Assembly: GCA_036383955.1 (NCBI GenBank)
Contig: DASVNH010000227.1
Location: forward strand, 38,337-102,336
Direction: 5' to 3'
DNA from: JACQFK01 sp036383955
GTDB taxonomy: Bacteria; Planctomycetota; MHYJ01; JACPRB01
Length of the DNA stretch: 64,000 bases
How positions within the stretch are numbered: position 1 is the stretch's first letter; every line of letters starts with the position of its first letter. Under the pieces are notes generated by a model that did no database searches, was not told the origin of the DNA, and was given only the letters and a program-made list of their open reading frames with translations. The position numbers were made by a program, and so were the translations under genes. Positions 17,852-26,416 of this stretch are shown here, piece by piece.

Positions 17852-19216
17852 ATGCTCGCGTTAGCCGTCGTCATGGTCCTGGCGCCTCAGAACGTGTCGT
17901 TCGACGACAAGGTCCTCGCGACGATCGACGACGAAGTCACCGCCGACAAGGTGGTGTTCAGCCCCGACGGCCGGAGCGTGGCCTACCGCGGCCTCAAGGC
18001 GGGGAAGTACGCCGTCTACACCAACAAGGCGAAGGGCCCGGAATACCAGGCCGTCGACATGCTCCAGTTCACGGCCGACAACCGCGTGTCCTACAAGGCC
18101 GCGAACGGCGAGATGTGGAGCGTCATCGTGGGCGGTTCGCCGGTGGGCGGGACGCAGCGGCAGATCGGCACGCCCGTGTTCAGCCCCGACGGCAAGAAAG
18201 TGGCGTGGGACGGCTCCCGCGGCCAGGGCGGCGCCCAGGACGCCAAGGCGGCGCACGTCGTCGTCGGCGGCACGAAGGGCGCGGACTACGCCGCGGTCGG
18301 CAAGCCGATCTGGGCCGCCGACGGCCAGACGCTCGCCCACACCGTCCGCATCGGCAAGGCCGGCAGCGCCACCCGCGCGTTCCACACGGTCCACGCCGTC
18401 GTGATCGGCGCGAAGGTCGGGCCGGAGTACGAGGAGGTCGCGTCGCCCATCTTCGCTCCCAAGGGGCACCGGGTGGCCTACAAGGCGCGCAACGGGGACT
18501 TCACCTGGCACATGAACGTGGACGGCAAGCCCGAGGACACCTGGACGGCCCTTGCCGATCCCGTCTGGAGCCCCGACGGCAAGCGCCTCGCATATCGGGC
18601 GTCGAACAAACCCAACGAGTGGTTCGTGGTGGTCGACGGCCAGAAGAGCGGCCCGTTCGACGCGCTCGGCAGCGATCCGATCTGGAGCCCCGACTCCAAG
18701 CAGGTGGGCTTCATCGTCCGCAAGGGCCTGGACGCCTGGGTGCAGGTGGGCGGGGACAAGAAGAGCGAGGCGTTCCCCGAGTGCGCGCTGCCCGCGTGGT
18801 CGCCGGACGGCTCGACGATCGCCTTCGCCGCGAAGGGCAAGGGCCGCTGGATGATGGTGAGCGGCGACAAGCGCGGCCCCGACGACCTCGAGAACGTGGG
18901 AGCGCCCATCTGGAGCCCCGACAGCAAGCGGATCGCCTACGCCTGCATGTGGAAGTTCAAGTGGATCGTGGTGATCGACGACGGCAAGAACACGCAGTTC
19001 GACGCCGTGCAGCCGCCCGTCTGGAGCCCCGACAGCAAGAAGGTCGCGTACGCGGCCCAGCAGGCGGGCAAGTGGAAGATGGTCGTCGCGTACCGCCACG
19101 GCCTGCCCTTCGACGAGATCTGCACGCCCCCCTACTGGAACTCCGACGGCACCAAGGTGGCCTTCGGAGGCCGGATCGGCGGGGACCTCGTCTGGCGCGT
19201 GCTCCCCGGCGAGTAA
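17852..19216 (+). CDS. TolB/PD40-like beta-propeller protein
   Basis: A 454-residue protein with a short hydrophobic N-terminus (MLALAVVMVLAPQNV), so probably exported. It has about ten repeats built around W-S-P-D-[GS]-K (FSPDGRSVAYRG, WAADGQTLAHTV, WSPDGKRLAYRA, WSPDSKQVGFIV, WSPDSKRIAYAC, WSPDSKKVAYAA), the WD40-like/PD40 motif of TolB propellers. Such proteins serve as binding scaffolds. No catalytic domain is seen. It stands alone, with its own candidate promoter, between two unrelated regions. Confidence 0.78.
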   Translation: MLALAVVMVLAPQNVSFDDKVLATIDDEVTADKVVFSPDGRSVAYRGLKAGKYAVYTNKAKGPEYQAVDMLQFTADNRVSYKAANGEMWSVIVGGSPVGGTQRQIGTPVFSPDGKKVAWDGSRGQGGAQDAKAAHVVVGGTKGADYAAVGKPIWAADGQTLAHTVRIGKAGSATRAFHTVHAVVIGAKVGPEYEEVASPIFAPKGHRVAYKARNGDFTWHMNVDGKPEDTWTALADPVWSPDGKRLAYRASNKPNEWFVVVDGQKSGPFDALGSDPIWSPDSKQVGFIVRKGLDAWVQVGGDKKSEAFPECALPAWSPDGSTIAFAAKGKGRWMMVSGDKRGPDDLENVGAPIWSPDSKRIAYACMWKFKWIVVIDDGKNTQFDAVQPPVWSPDSKKVAYAAQQAGKWKMVVAYRHGLPFDEICTPPYWNSDGTKVAFGGRIGGDLVWRVLPGE

Positions 19217-19395
19217 GGTCCAGGACACAGGTCCAGGTCCAGGAACGACGGGGGGACCCCCCTTGGATGCCCAGGGGGAATGAGGTCCAGGAGACAGGTC
19301 CAGGTCCAGGAACGACGCGGGGAGCCCCTTGGATACCCAGGGGAGCCAGCCACCCCAGGTCCAGGAAAGACGGGGTGCCCCCTTCCGGGGGGGAT
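19217..19395 (+). repeat. Composite repeat, copy R3 (left flank of four-helix-bundle gene)
   Basis: Two full composite units in tandem (GGTCCAGGACACAGG ... GATGCCCAGGGGG and GGTCCAGGAGACAGG ... GATACCCAGGGG), then a third shortened unit with GGTCCAGGAAAGACGG and CCCCCTTCCGGGGGGG. It fills the whole space between the TolB-like stop and the four-helix-bundle stop. Copy R4 on the other side of that gene is in the opposite orientation. Confidence 0.92.
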
Positions 19396-19749
19396 CTACG
19401 GGTCGAGCCAGCGGTTCATGCTTTCAATCAAACCGTACGTCAGCCTGCAGGCCTCGTCGACCCGCGTGATCAGGGCCTCGAATCGATCCGGGAGAAGAAG
19501 GCCTCCGTCTCGAGCGAAGAGCAGGAGACACTTCAGTTCGTCGCCTGAAGAGCGCGCGACGGTGTAGAAGTGGGCCTTGTCGCGAGAGCGTCGCCGACCG
19601 AAACCTTCCGCGATGTTGGTTGGGAACGATATCGCGGCCCGCTGCAATTGACCTCCGAGGCCAAACAGATGCGGGTGGGGGAGGGAGGAAGCCAGGTCGT
19701 AAATCTCCCGCCCCACGCCATAGGCGGCTTGCCAGGCCTTGAGGTTCAT
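19396..19749 (-). CDS. Four-helix-bundle protein (S23/IVS-like)
   Basis: A 117-residue protein beginning MNLKAWQAAYGVGREIYDLA, the standard opening of the S23/IVS four-helix-bundle family. AAISFPTNIAEGFGRRRSRDKAHFYTVARSSGDELK is the conserved helix 2-3 core, and LTYGLIESMNRWL closes the bundle. Relatives are encoded in 23S rRNA intervening sequences, and the fold is shared with Avd of diversity-generating retroelements. Their biochemical role is unsettled. Eight more in-frame codons upstream are possible (19773). No rRNA or reverse transcriptase gene is near. The gene is enclosed by inverted copies of the composite repeat. Confidence 0.9.
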   Translation of the reverse strand: MNLKAWQAAYGVGREIYDLASSLPHPHLFGLGGQLQRAAISFPTNIAEGFGRRRSRDKAHFYTVARSSGDELKCLLLFARDGGLLLPDRFEALITRVDEACRLTYGLIESMNRWLDP

Positions 19750-19842
19750 GAACTCCGCGTTCCATCCGGCCATCCGCCATCTAGTGGGTGAAATGGCGAT
19801 TTCATGGTCGAAGAATATTTCGCGACGACTTTTCCCGATCTC

Positions 19843-19916
19843 CCCCCTGGGGACCCAGCGGGGGCCCCCTCGTCGTTCCTGGACCTGGACCTGTTTCCTG
19901 GACCTGGGGGGGCAAG
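19843..19916 (-). repeat. Composite repeat, copy R4 (right flank, inverted)
   Basis: Reads on the minus strand as CCAGGTCCAGGAAACAGG, CCAGGTCCAGGAACGACG, then a GGGGGCCCCC/CCCAGGGG hairpin module. It is inverted relative to R3, so the four-helix-bundle gene lies between inverted arrays. The remainder to 19974 holds no other feature that I can support. Confidence 0.9.
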
Positions 19917-19974
19917 TTTCAGGCGTTCTGGGGTGTCTCTATTTCCAGCCCGGGTGTACCATAGGTAGTCCAGT

Positions 19975-22900
19975 ATGGGGCGACAGGGGAGGCCACCGGT
20001 GAACAGCGGTCGTCGGGGACTGGCGCTCGTGCTGGTCATGACCGTCGTGCTCGCCCTGAGCATCATCGCCACGCCGTTCGTGCTGTCGATGATCCTTCAG
20101 GAGCGCAGCGGGACCATGTCCCGCTACGCCTCCCAGGCCGACTGGGGGGCCGACGGCGCCCGGAACTACGCCCTCTGGCGGCTCATGGGCGGCCTGGATC
20201 CCATCGAGCGGCGCTTCGGCGGCGGCGGGGCGAACAACACCTATTACTACGACCTGCCGCTGGAGTTCGACATCCGCCTCGACGAGCCGTACCTCAACGG
20301 GAAAGGCGGTCCCAAGGTCGCCGATCCCCAGGGCGCCATCTGGGGCCTGAACGTCCAGGACGAGCAGGGCAAGCTCAACGTCCGCACCGCGCCGAGCGGC
20401 GCGATCGGCCGGGTCAAGTCGACCGTCGACGACCGCGTCGTCTCCCACAAGGATTTCCTCACGCTCTACTCGGGGCGCGACCACGTCTGGATCGTGCCCC
20501 AGCGCATCCGCTCGATGGGCGTCGCCCAGCCCGGCATGAACACCGGCCCGGGGCTCTGGTGCGACAGCTTCCACGTGCTCGCCCCCGAGGCCCGCGTCCG
20601 CGTCACCAAGCCGGGCCAGCCGCCCCTCTACGCGCGCGTCAGCTCCAACCCCATGATCAGCGGCACCCCCGGCCTCTTCACCAACCCGCCCATCCCCCAG
20701 GCCTACATGGAAGGCGTCATCGAAGTCGAGGCCCGCCACCCCGTGAACATCAACACGGCCCGGCGCGAGGTGCTCGCGGCGGTCTTCGACGGCCTGAGCA
20801 TCGTCAATCAGCCCCAGAGCAACATCGACGGCGCGACGGCCAACCGCATGGCCAACGCGATCCACGGGAAGCGCTTCACGCGCCTCGAGGAGTTCCTCGT
20901 GGTGCTCGGCCAGCAGGGCCTCAACGGGCAGCAGTATCAGGCCGTCGCGCTCAACGCGGTGTGCCCGAGCTGGGCGGGCCTGGGCTCCAGCGGCACCGTC
21001 CCGTTCTGCTTCAAGAGCTACGACGCCTACACGGTCGAAGCTTACGGGACGATGAGCAACCCTTCCGGCGCCTCGGTGGCGGCCCGCGGCTTCCGGGAGG
21101 TGGTGGATGTCTCGCCCCCCAATCCGATCACCCTCTACTGCGAAAGCCAGCTGGACTTCGACGCCATGGCCAAGACGCTGGCCGTCACTTCGCAGAACCC
21201 GCGGCTGCTCGGCTTTCCCTACGGCAACCGGATCACCACGTACCCCAACATGCTCCCCAGCGGGTTCCCGACGGCACAGCCCTCGAAGCCGCCCGGCCCG
21301 GCCTCCCCGGCTCTGAAGAACCAGCAGCAGGGGCCGAACGAGGCGTACGTCACCCAGGTGCCGTCCCGCGACTTCCGGGGCGAGAGCGATCCGACCTACG
21401 AGCGCGACCTCACGGGCTGGCCGGTGGGGAATCCGCGCGAGCACTTCGACAACGACCAGGAAGGCAAGAAACTCACGGGCGCGCCGCACACGATGCCGTG
21501 GACCCAGGTGGTCACGACGACGCCCGCCAAGTCGCAGCCCCAGGGCCCGGGGGTGACGCAGCCCGACATCGCGGCCGGCGGCCTGGAGCTCTGGTGCAAG
21601 TTCGACGCCGTGTCGGGCACGACGACGATCCTCGACGTCCGCGAGCAGGACTACAGCAACCGGATCACGCTGCGGATCGAGAACGGCGAGCTGATCTACA
21701 CCGTCTGCGACGGCACGATCGGCATCCCGGTGAACATGATCGACAACGGCGCGGCCGAGATCCGCCAGCCGTTCACGCCCGTGGCGAACACCTGGTACCA
21801 CTTCGGCGCCTACTGGAAAGGCACGCGCTACGCCCAGATGGCCCTGCTGGTCGACGGCTTCGCGCATCCGCAGCAGAAGTTCAGCCACGTGAATCCCGAA
21901 GGCGACAAGGTCATCACGAAGCTGACCTCGGGGATGGCGGCGAACTCGTCGTCCCTGTCGCTGCAGAACGACGCGCACCTGCCGAGCGGCGTCCTGACCC
22001 CGCTCCTGATCGGCCGCGAGGTCGTCCTCTACGACAAGGGGGCCGGCACCGTCGTCCGGGGCGCGCGCAACACGATCGCGGCGAACCATCCGTCCGGCGC
22101 GACGGTCTCGGTCTTCGGCTACTCCAGCAAGGTCCGCAACGGCCAGATCAGCGCCGACTTCGGCAGCTTCCAGGTTCCCGTGCCCTACAGTCGCATCCCC
22201 ACCGGCGGCGGCAACGTCCAGTACAACTTCGGCGCCGACCCCCAGGCCAGCGTGGTCGGCGACAAGCAGGACCCGATGACCATGCAGTACTACGTCGACG
22301 CCACCCAGACCGACATCTCGGTGCTGACCCCCGCCATCAACGACTTCCCGGACCAGGGCTACATCAAGGTCCAGAACGAGGTCATCTTCTACACCGGCCG
22401 GGTGAACGGCGGCCTGCCCGCCGCGATCGGCTCGACCGCCCGCTTCACCGGCTGCGTCCGCGGCCAGCACGGCACGATGGCCGTGCAGCACAACACGGGC
22501 GCCGACGTCCGCATGTGGGCGGTCCCGACGACCGACACGAGCAACTACGACTCGCCCACCATCGTCCAGGTGGGCAACGAATGGTTCGGGCCGGTCCAGC
22601 GCGACCCCGTCCGCCCGACCTTCTGGATCTCGTTCGTCAACGCCGGCGCCCCCGTGAACCTCCGCCGCGGCATCGGCGTCTTCGCTTCGATCCCCGGCGC
22701 GCACTCGGCGGGCGACAAAGTCATCCCGACCTTCCTCTGCCGCGAAGTCCATCCCCAGGTCAATTCGGAAAACCTCGGCCGCGACGACTGGGTCACCGTC
22801 ACCGACGCCGCCAACAACAAGGAGCAGCAGCAGGTCGCCCACGCCAGCCCGTTCCACGCCCGGCCCGGCGAGACGCCCATCTGGCCCGAGGCCTCCTGGA

Positions 22901-24060
22901 ACTGGCCCGGCACCTGGCAGATCGCCGCCTTCAAGGACAACGTCACGCGGGCGTACGTCGCCGACGACCTCCACGTCCGCGTCATGAAGTTCCCCTCGGG
23001 GGAGCTGCTCGGCCTCAACTGGATCCAGTCCGCCAATCCGAACTTCTCCATCGGGCCGATGAGCGCCACCGTCGATGAGATCAAGGCCTTCGCCTCGCCC
23101 AAGCAGGACCTCGAGCTGGCCGTCGAAATGGCCGCCAGCGGCAACACCCTGTCGGTCAACCTCCCCGGCGGCCTGGGCAACTGGCCTTTCGGCGGCCTCC
23201 TGAAAGTCGGCGACGAATACATCGGCTACGGCCAGTTCACCAATCCCACGGCGAGCCAGCTCACGCGCGGATGGCTGACGTCCACCGCCGAGGTCCACGA
23301 CGCCGGCGACCACCTCTTCTCGCTCTACTGGGTCCCCGTGACGACCCTCTCGGGGGACCTCACCCCGACGGATCGCGACATCCCCGTGCGCCAGCGCCTG
23401 CCGGGACGGCCCACGGCCGACCGCGTCGGCCCCGGCTACTCCAAAGGCTACGTGCTCATCGACCAGGAGATCGTGCTCTTCGAGTGGAACAACACCGACG
23501 GCATGGTGCTCGGCATGCCGCCGCGCTTCGACGGCACGGGCGGCCTCTACCGCGGGATGTTCGGCACGGCGGCCGCGCAGCATACGGCGTCGACGGCCCT
23601 CGTCTACGGCATCCCCTGGCGCCACTGGGACACGTTCAAGGCGAAAGAGTTCGACAACACCATGAGCTACTACCAGTGGTCGACGAAGCTGGAAGGGGCG
23701 AACTGGCGCTCCGTGCAGTGGACCGAGGAGATCCCGTCGGGCGATCCCAACATCGCCGTCCACGCCCTGGTGCGGATCGACGGCAAGGCGGAGTTCTACG
23801 AGGCGCCGGGCCAGGCGGGGAACGCCGGGGCGCACCTCTTCGAGTTCGTCGGCGGCGGCGGGAAGAAGACGCTCAACCGGACCGGGTATCAGATGGACGC
23901 GGGGCAGTTCGACGTCCGTTTCTACTGGGAGTACAAGCGGGGCTCGTTCGATCCGGCCGCCCCCTGGACGACGCACTCCTGGAAGCGCGCCCCGAAGATC
24001 AAGGAGATCCGGGTCGAGTACGACCGTCCGACCCGCGTGCTGCACCATGAAGACCGCTAG
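19975..24060 (+). CDS. Giant GspK-like minor pseudopilin with LamG-like domain
   Basis: A 1361-residue protein. The N-terminus has a short basic leader and the hydrophobic helix RRGLALVLVMTVVLALSIIA, as in GspK/PulG-like minor pseudopilins. Residues 240-330 include VNINTARREVLAAVFDG and a second helix-hairpin-helix, the GspK core. Residues of about 520-660 look like a LamG/concanavalin-like fold (GGLELWCKFDAV, NTWYHFGAYWKG, MALLVDGFAHPQ). The rest is repetitive beta structure. Typical GspK has about 320 residues, so this is roughly four times as long. GspJ- and GspI-like genes follow, overlapping or abutting. Confidence 0.78.
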   Translation: MGRQGRPPVNSGRRGLALVLVMTVVLALSIIATPFVLSMILQERSGTMSRYASQADWGADGARNYALWRLMGGLDPIERRFGGGGANNTYYYDLPLEFDIRLDEPYLNGKGGPKVADPQGAIWGLNVQDEQGKLNVRTAPSGAIGRVKSTVDDRVVSHKDFLTLYSGRDHVWIVPQRIRSMGVAQPGMNTGPGLWCDSFHVLAPEARVRVTKPGQPPLYARVSSNPMISGTPGLFTNPPIPQAYMEGVIEVEARHPVNINTARREVLAAVFDGLSIVNQPQSNIDGATANRMANAIHGKRFTRLEEFLVVLGQQGLNGQQYQAVALNAVCPSWAGLGSSGTVPFCFKSYDAYTVEAYGTMSNPSGASVAARGFREVVDVSPPNPITLYCESQLDFDAMAKTLAVTSQNPRLLGFPYGNRITTYPNMLPSGFPTAQPSKPPGPASPALKNQQQGPNEAYVTQVPSRDFRGESDPTYERDLTGWPVGNPREHFDNDQEGKKLTGAPHTMPWTQVVTTTPAKSQPQGPGVTQPDIAAGGLELWCKFDAVSGTTTILDVREQDYSNRITLRIENGELIYTVCDGTIGIPVNMIDNGAAEIRQPFTPVANTWYHFGAYWKGTRYAQMALLVDGFAHPQQKFSHVNPEGDKVITKLTSGMAANSSSLSLQNDAHLPSGVLTPLLIGREVVLYDKGAGTVVRGARNTIAANHPSGATVSVFGYSSKVRNGQISADFGSFQVPVPYSRIPTGGGNVQYNFGADPQASVVGDKQDPMTMQYYVDATQTDISVLTPAINDFPDQGYIKVQNEVIFYTGRVNGGLPAAIGSTARFTGCVRGQHGTMAVQHNTGADVRMWAVPTTDTSNYDSPTIVQVGNEWFGPVQRDPVRPTFWISFVNAGAPVNLRRGIGVFASIPGAHSAGDKVIPTFLCREVHPQVNSENLGRDDWVTVTDAANNKEQQQVAHASPFHARPGETPIWPEASWNWPGTWQIAAFKDNVTRAYVADDLHVRVMKFPSGELLGLNWIQSANPNFSIGPMSATVDEIKAFASPKQDLELAVEMAASGNTLSVNLPGGLGNWPFGGLLKVGDEYIGYGQFTNPTASQLTRGWLTSTAEVHDAGDHLFSLYWVPVTTLSGDLTPTDRDIPVRQRLPGRPTADRVGPGYSKGYVLIDQEIVLFEWNNTDGMVLGMPPRFDGTGGLYRGMFGTAAAQHTASTALVYGIPWRHWDTFKAKEFDNTMSYYQWSTKLEGANWRSVQWTEEIPSGDPNIAVHALVRIDGKAEFYEAPGQAGNAGAHLFEFVGGGGKKTLNRTGYQMDAGQFDVRFYWEYKRGSFDPAAPWTTHSWKRAPKIKEIRVEYDRPTRVLHHEDR

Positions 24061-25117
24061 GCCCGCCCGCGTCCTGGGCATGACGCTGCTGGAGCTCCTG
24101 GTGGCGTTCTTCGTCCTCCTGATGCTCGTGGGCGCGCTCGTCTCGCTCAGCACCCGCAGCCTGGAGGTGTGGACGTCGGGAGAAGCCCGCAAGGAGATCT
24201 ACGACCGCGCGGAGGTGGTGCTCTCCGCCCTCGCGAAGGACCTGCGCAACGTCTACGTGGAAAACGAGGTCTTCAACAACGGCCAGCGGGACCTGCCGCC
24301 GCCGGCCCTGCAGTGCGACCTCGACCGCCAGAAAAACCCCCGGCTGCGCTTCGTGCGCACCGGCTCGCCGTCGATCGTGCGGGCCCAGGCCGGCTCCCCG
24401 CAGACGGTGATCCCGCCGACCTACTACGGGCCGACGTGGGAAGTCGCGTACGTGATGGACCCCGATCCGGAGAAGGCCATCCTCTACCGCGGCGCGCGCT
24501 GCTACGACCGGCGGATGACCGGGACGCTGCTGCGGGCCGTCGAGTACGAGCGCTCGAGCGACACCCTGTTCACGGCCTGCTTCACGCCGGTGGAGACGGG
24601 CGTGCTCTACGTCGGCTACGACTTCTGGACGCAGTACACGACGACCTGGGACGACGCCCCGCTGCGGAAGGAGGCGTCCAACTCGAAGCAGAAGGTCGGC
24701 GCGGAACGGCGCTGGGACTCGACCCGGATCCAGGACGACAAGTTCTTCTTCCACCGCCGGCGCTTCGACCGGACCAACCCCGACTTCGTGTACCCCGAGA
24801 TCATCCGCGTGACGGCCACGATCGAGCACTTGAGCGCCGACCAGCACGGCGTGAAGGTCCTGGAGGCCGTCGACGAACGCGCCAACGCGATCCGCGTGAC
24901 GCACACCCGCTCGCTGCCCGACGCCCCCGGCCTCGTCAAGATCGGCGGCGAGTGGATCGAGTACGGCGGCAAGGGCGACAGCGAGCTCTTCAAGCTCACC
25001 CGGGGACGTCGGTTCACCTCGCCCGCGTCCCACGCCGCGCAGGCGGCGGTGCGCTTCGGCGAGACGTTCACGACGGAGGTCAAGCCCGCGGCCTTCCGGG
25101 AGGCCCAGGAGCCATGA
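24047..25117 (+). CDS. GspJ-like minor pseudopilin
   Basis: A 356-residue protein with a prepilin N-terminus: a basic leader, then G^MTLLELLVAFFVLLMLVGALV with Glu at mature position +5. The downstream part (RAEVVLSALAKDLRNVYVENEVF) matches the GspJ/PulJ layout. The start overlaps the GspK-like gene by 14 bases, and the stop overlaps the next gene (ATGA). It would help form the pseudopilus tip in the periplasm. The body is longer than normal GspJ (about 200 residues) and probably has an extra domain. Confidence 0.82.
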   Translation: MKTARPARVLGMTLLELLVAFFVLLMLVGALVSLSTRSLEVWTSGEARKEIYDRAEVVLSALAKDLRNVYVENEVFNNGQRDLPPPALQCDLDRQKNPRLRFVRTGSPSIVRAQAGSPQTVIPPTYYGPTWEVAYVMDPDPEKAILYRGARCYDRRMTGTLLRAVEYERSSDTLFTACFTPVETGVLYVGYDFWTQYTTTWDDAPLRKEASNSKQKVGAERRWDSTRIQDDKFFFHRRRFDRTNPDFVYPEIIRVTATIEHLSADQHGVKVLEAVDERANAIRVTHTRSLPDAPGLVKIGGEWIEYGGKGDSELFKLTRGRRFTSPASHAAQAAVRFGETFTTEVKPAAFREAQEP

Positions 25118-25692
25118 CGACAGGTCCAGGAGACAGGTCCAGGTCCAGGATGGATTCCCCCCTGTCCCCCCGGGGGGTGACGGGGGCGCCCGCGGAATTA
25201 CCCCGGGGACTCGAGGGGGCCACCCCTGGTCCTGGTCCTGGTTCCTGGTCCTCGGGGTTCTCGTTGCTCGAGGTGCTCATCGCCATCGTGGTGCTGGTGC
25301 TGGCGGTGTCGGCGATCATTCCGCTGTTCGCGGTGGGCTCGACGTCCCACAAGCGGGGCATGGACCAGGCCCAGGTGGCCTGGCTCGCGCCGCGCATCGC
25401 CGCCCGCCTGCAGGAACGGCTGTACGACACGAATCCGAAGGACGTCCGGGGCTACGTCCGCGAGAACGAGGACGGCAGCGTCGTCATCGACGACATGAAC
25501 GCGAAGCTCGACCCCAAGGAAGGCGGCGACTACACGTTCGAGGCCAAGTTCACGCCGATCACCATGGGCGGCCAGCAGGACCCGCTGCCCGCCACGGCCT
25601 TCGTCCTGAAGGTGGAAGTCCACTACAGAGAGCTGGGCGCCGGCCTCATCGACGCGTACGAGACCGTCGTCCTCCGCAAGCTCCTTCGCTGA
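25114..25692 (+). CDS. GspI-like minor pseudopilin with repeat-encoded leader
   Basis: A 192-residue protein. The processing site is SSG^FSLLEVLIAIVVLVLAV, a clear type IV prepilin/GspI signature. Before it lies an unusually long leader: 48 residues from ATG 25114, which overlaps the upstream stop as ATGA, or 36 from ATG 25150. Nearly all of the leader is encoded by the dispersed composite repeat and reads as Gly/Pro/Ser/Arg-rich low complexity. The body (AQVAWLAPRIAARLQERLY) fits GspI. Either start lies at or inside the repeat, so translation or targeting may be affected. Confidence 0.82.
   Translation: MTTGPGDRSRSRMDSPLSPRGVTGAPAELPRGLEGATPGPGPGSWSSGFSLLEVLIAIVVLVLAVSAIIPLFAVGSTSHKRGMDQAQVAWLAPRIAARLQERLYDTNPKDVRGYVRENEDGSVVIDDMNAKLDPKEGGDYTFEAKFTPITMGGQQDPLPATAFVLKVEVHYRELGAGLIDAYETVVLRKLLR
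25118..25256 (+). repeat. Composite repeat, copy R5, inside a coding region
   Basis: A direct array (AGGTCCAGGAGACAGG, AGGTCCAGG) is followed by CCCCCCGGGG and CCCCGGGGACTCGAGG segments, then an inverted array (CCTGGTCCTGGTCCTGG, TTCCTGGTCC). Both orientations are thus in one locus. The frame stays open through all of it and becomes the leader of the pseudopilin. Confidence 0.9.
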
Positions 25693-25747
25693 CGCGTCCT
25701 GATTCTTGATTCTTGATTCGCGATTCTGCGTTAGAATCCCCGCTCCC

Positions 25748-26416
25748 ATGATCGCGCTGCTGCTGTCCGCCCTCCTCGCGCAGGAGGAGGGCTTTCAGGT
25801 GAACACGAGCCCCGTCCGCTTCCGCTCGGTGGAGCTCCGGCCGGGGATCCTGTCGACGTCCGACCTCGACATGAACGTCGGCGACTTCGTGGAGATCGTG
25901 AACGACGGCCTGAACCCCGACTTCGAAAGCCGCCTCAGGTTCGACGAGACGACGCGGCTGGACGCCTTCACGTTCGGCGTCGCGTTCGACTTCAACCTGT
26001 TCCGGCTGGGCGTCGAAGGCTTCTTCGGCGACTGGGAAGGGGAGGGGACGGTCACGTTCGGCCAGGCGGGAGGCCCCTTCACGACCGTCCCGGTCGAGCT
26101 CGAAGGGGACGCCTGGGGGGCCCATTTCACGGTCGAGTGGCCCGCCCTGCGTTACGAGAGCCCCGCGTTCGCCGCCACCCTGGGGCCCGTCCTGGGCGCC
26201 AACTGGTTCCACGAGGAGGTGGACGACGTCCCGGAATCCCCGCTGCCGTTCGAGGAGCACGTCAACGCCCTCGTGGGCTCCTTCGGCCCGCGGCTCACCC
26301 TGAGCCTCCGGTTCGACCGCGTGGAGATCTCGGCGGAGCTCGAAGTCTCGGCCCTCTTCGGCCAGCTGTCCGGCTTCGAAGAGCGCGCCGCGCTGGGCCT
26401 CGGCCTCCGCTTCTGA
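25748..26416 (+). CDS. Putative exported beta-barrel/outer-membrane protein
   Basis: A 222-residue protein from ATG 25748 (MIALLLSALLAQEEGF, a short signal-like start). Alternating aromatic/polar strands (LRPGILSTSDLDMNVGDFVEI-like segments, FTFGVAFDFNLFRLGVEGFFG, FGPRLTLSLRFDRVEISAELEVSAL) and a C-terminal aromatic in LGLGLRF suggest an outer-membrane barrel. I recognise no family. It follows the pseudopilin genes and overlaps the ksgA start by one base (the stop's last base is the A of ATG). Upstream, three TTGATTC repeats and a TAGAAT could form a promoter. Confidence 0.55.
   Translation: MIALLLSALLAQEEGFQVNTSPVRFRSVELRPGILSTSDLDMNVGDFVEIVNDGLNPDFESRLRFDETTRLDAFTFGVAFDFNLFRLGVEGFFGDWEGEGTVTFGQAGGPFTTVPVELEGDAWGAHFTVEWPALRYESPAFAATLGPVLGANWFHEEVDDVPESPLPFEEHVNALVGSFGPRLTLSLRFDRVEISAELEVSALFGQLSGFEERAALGLGLRF

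Noticed and set aside
19396..19749. Four-helix-bundle gene as an rRNA intervening sequence or as Avd of a diversity-generating retroelement
   Set aside because: No 23S rRNA, reverse transcriptase, template repeat or variable-repeat target gene is visible in the window.
19939..24192. Very long open frame (1417 codons) on the minus strand opposite the giant pseudopilin
   Set aside because: It has no recognisable motif and is rich in Arg/Val/Asp as expected for the antisense of a GC-rich gene. The plus-strand frame has clear pilin and helix-hairpin-helix motifs.
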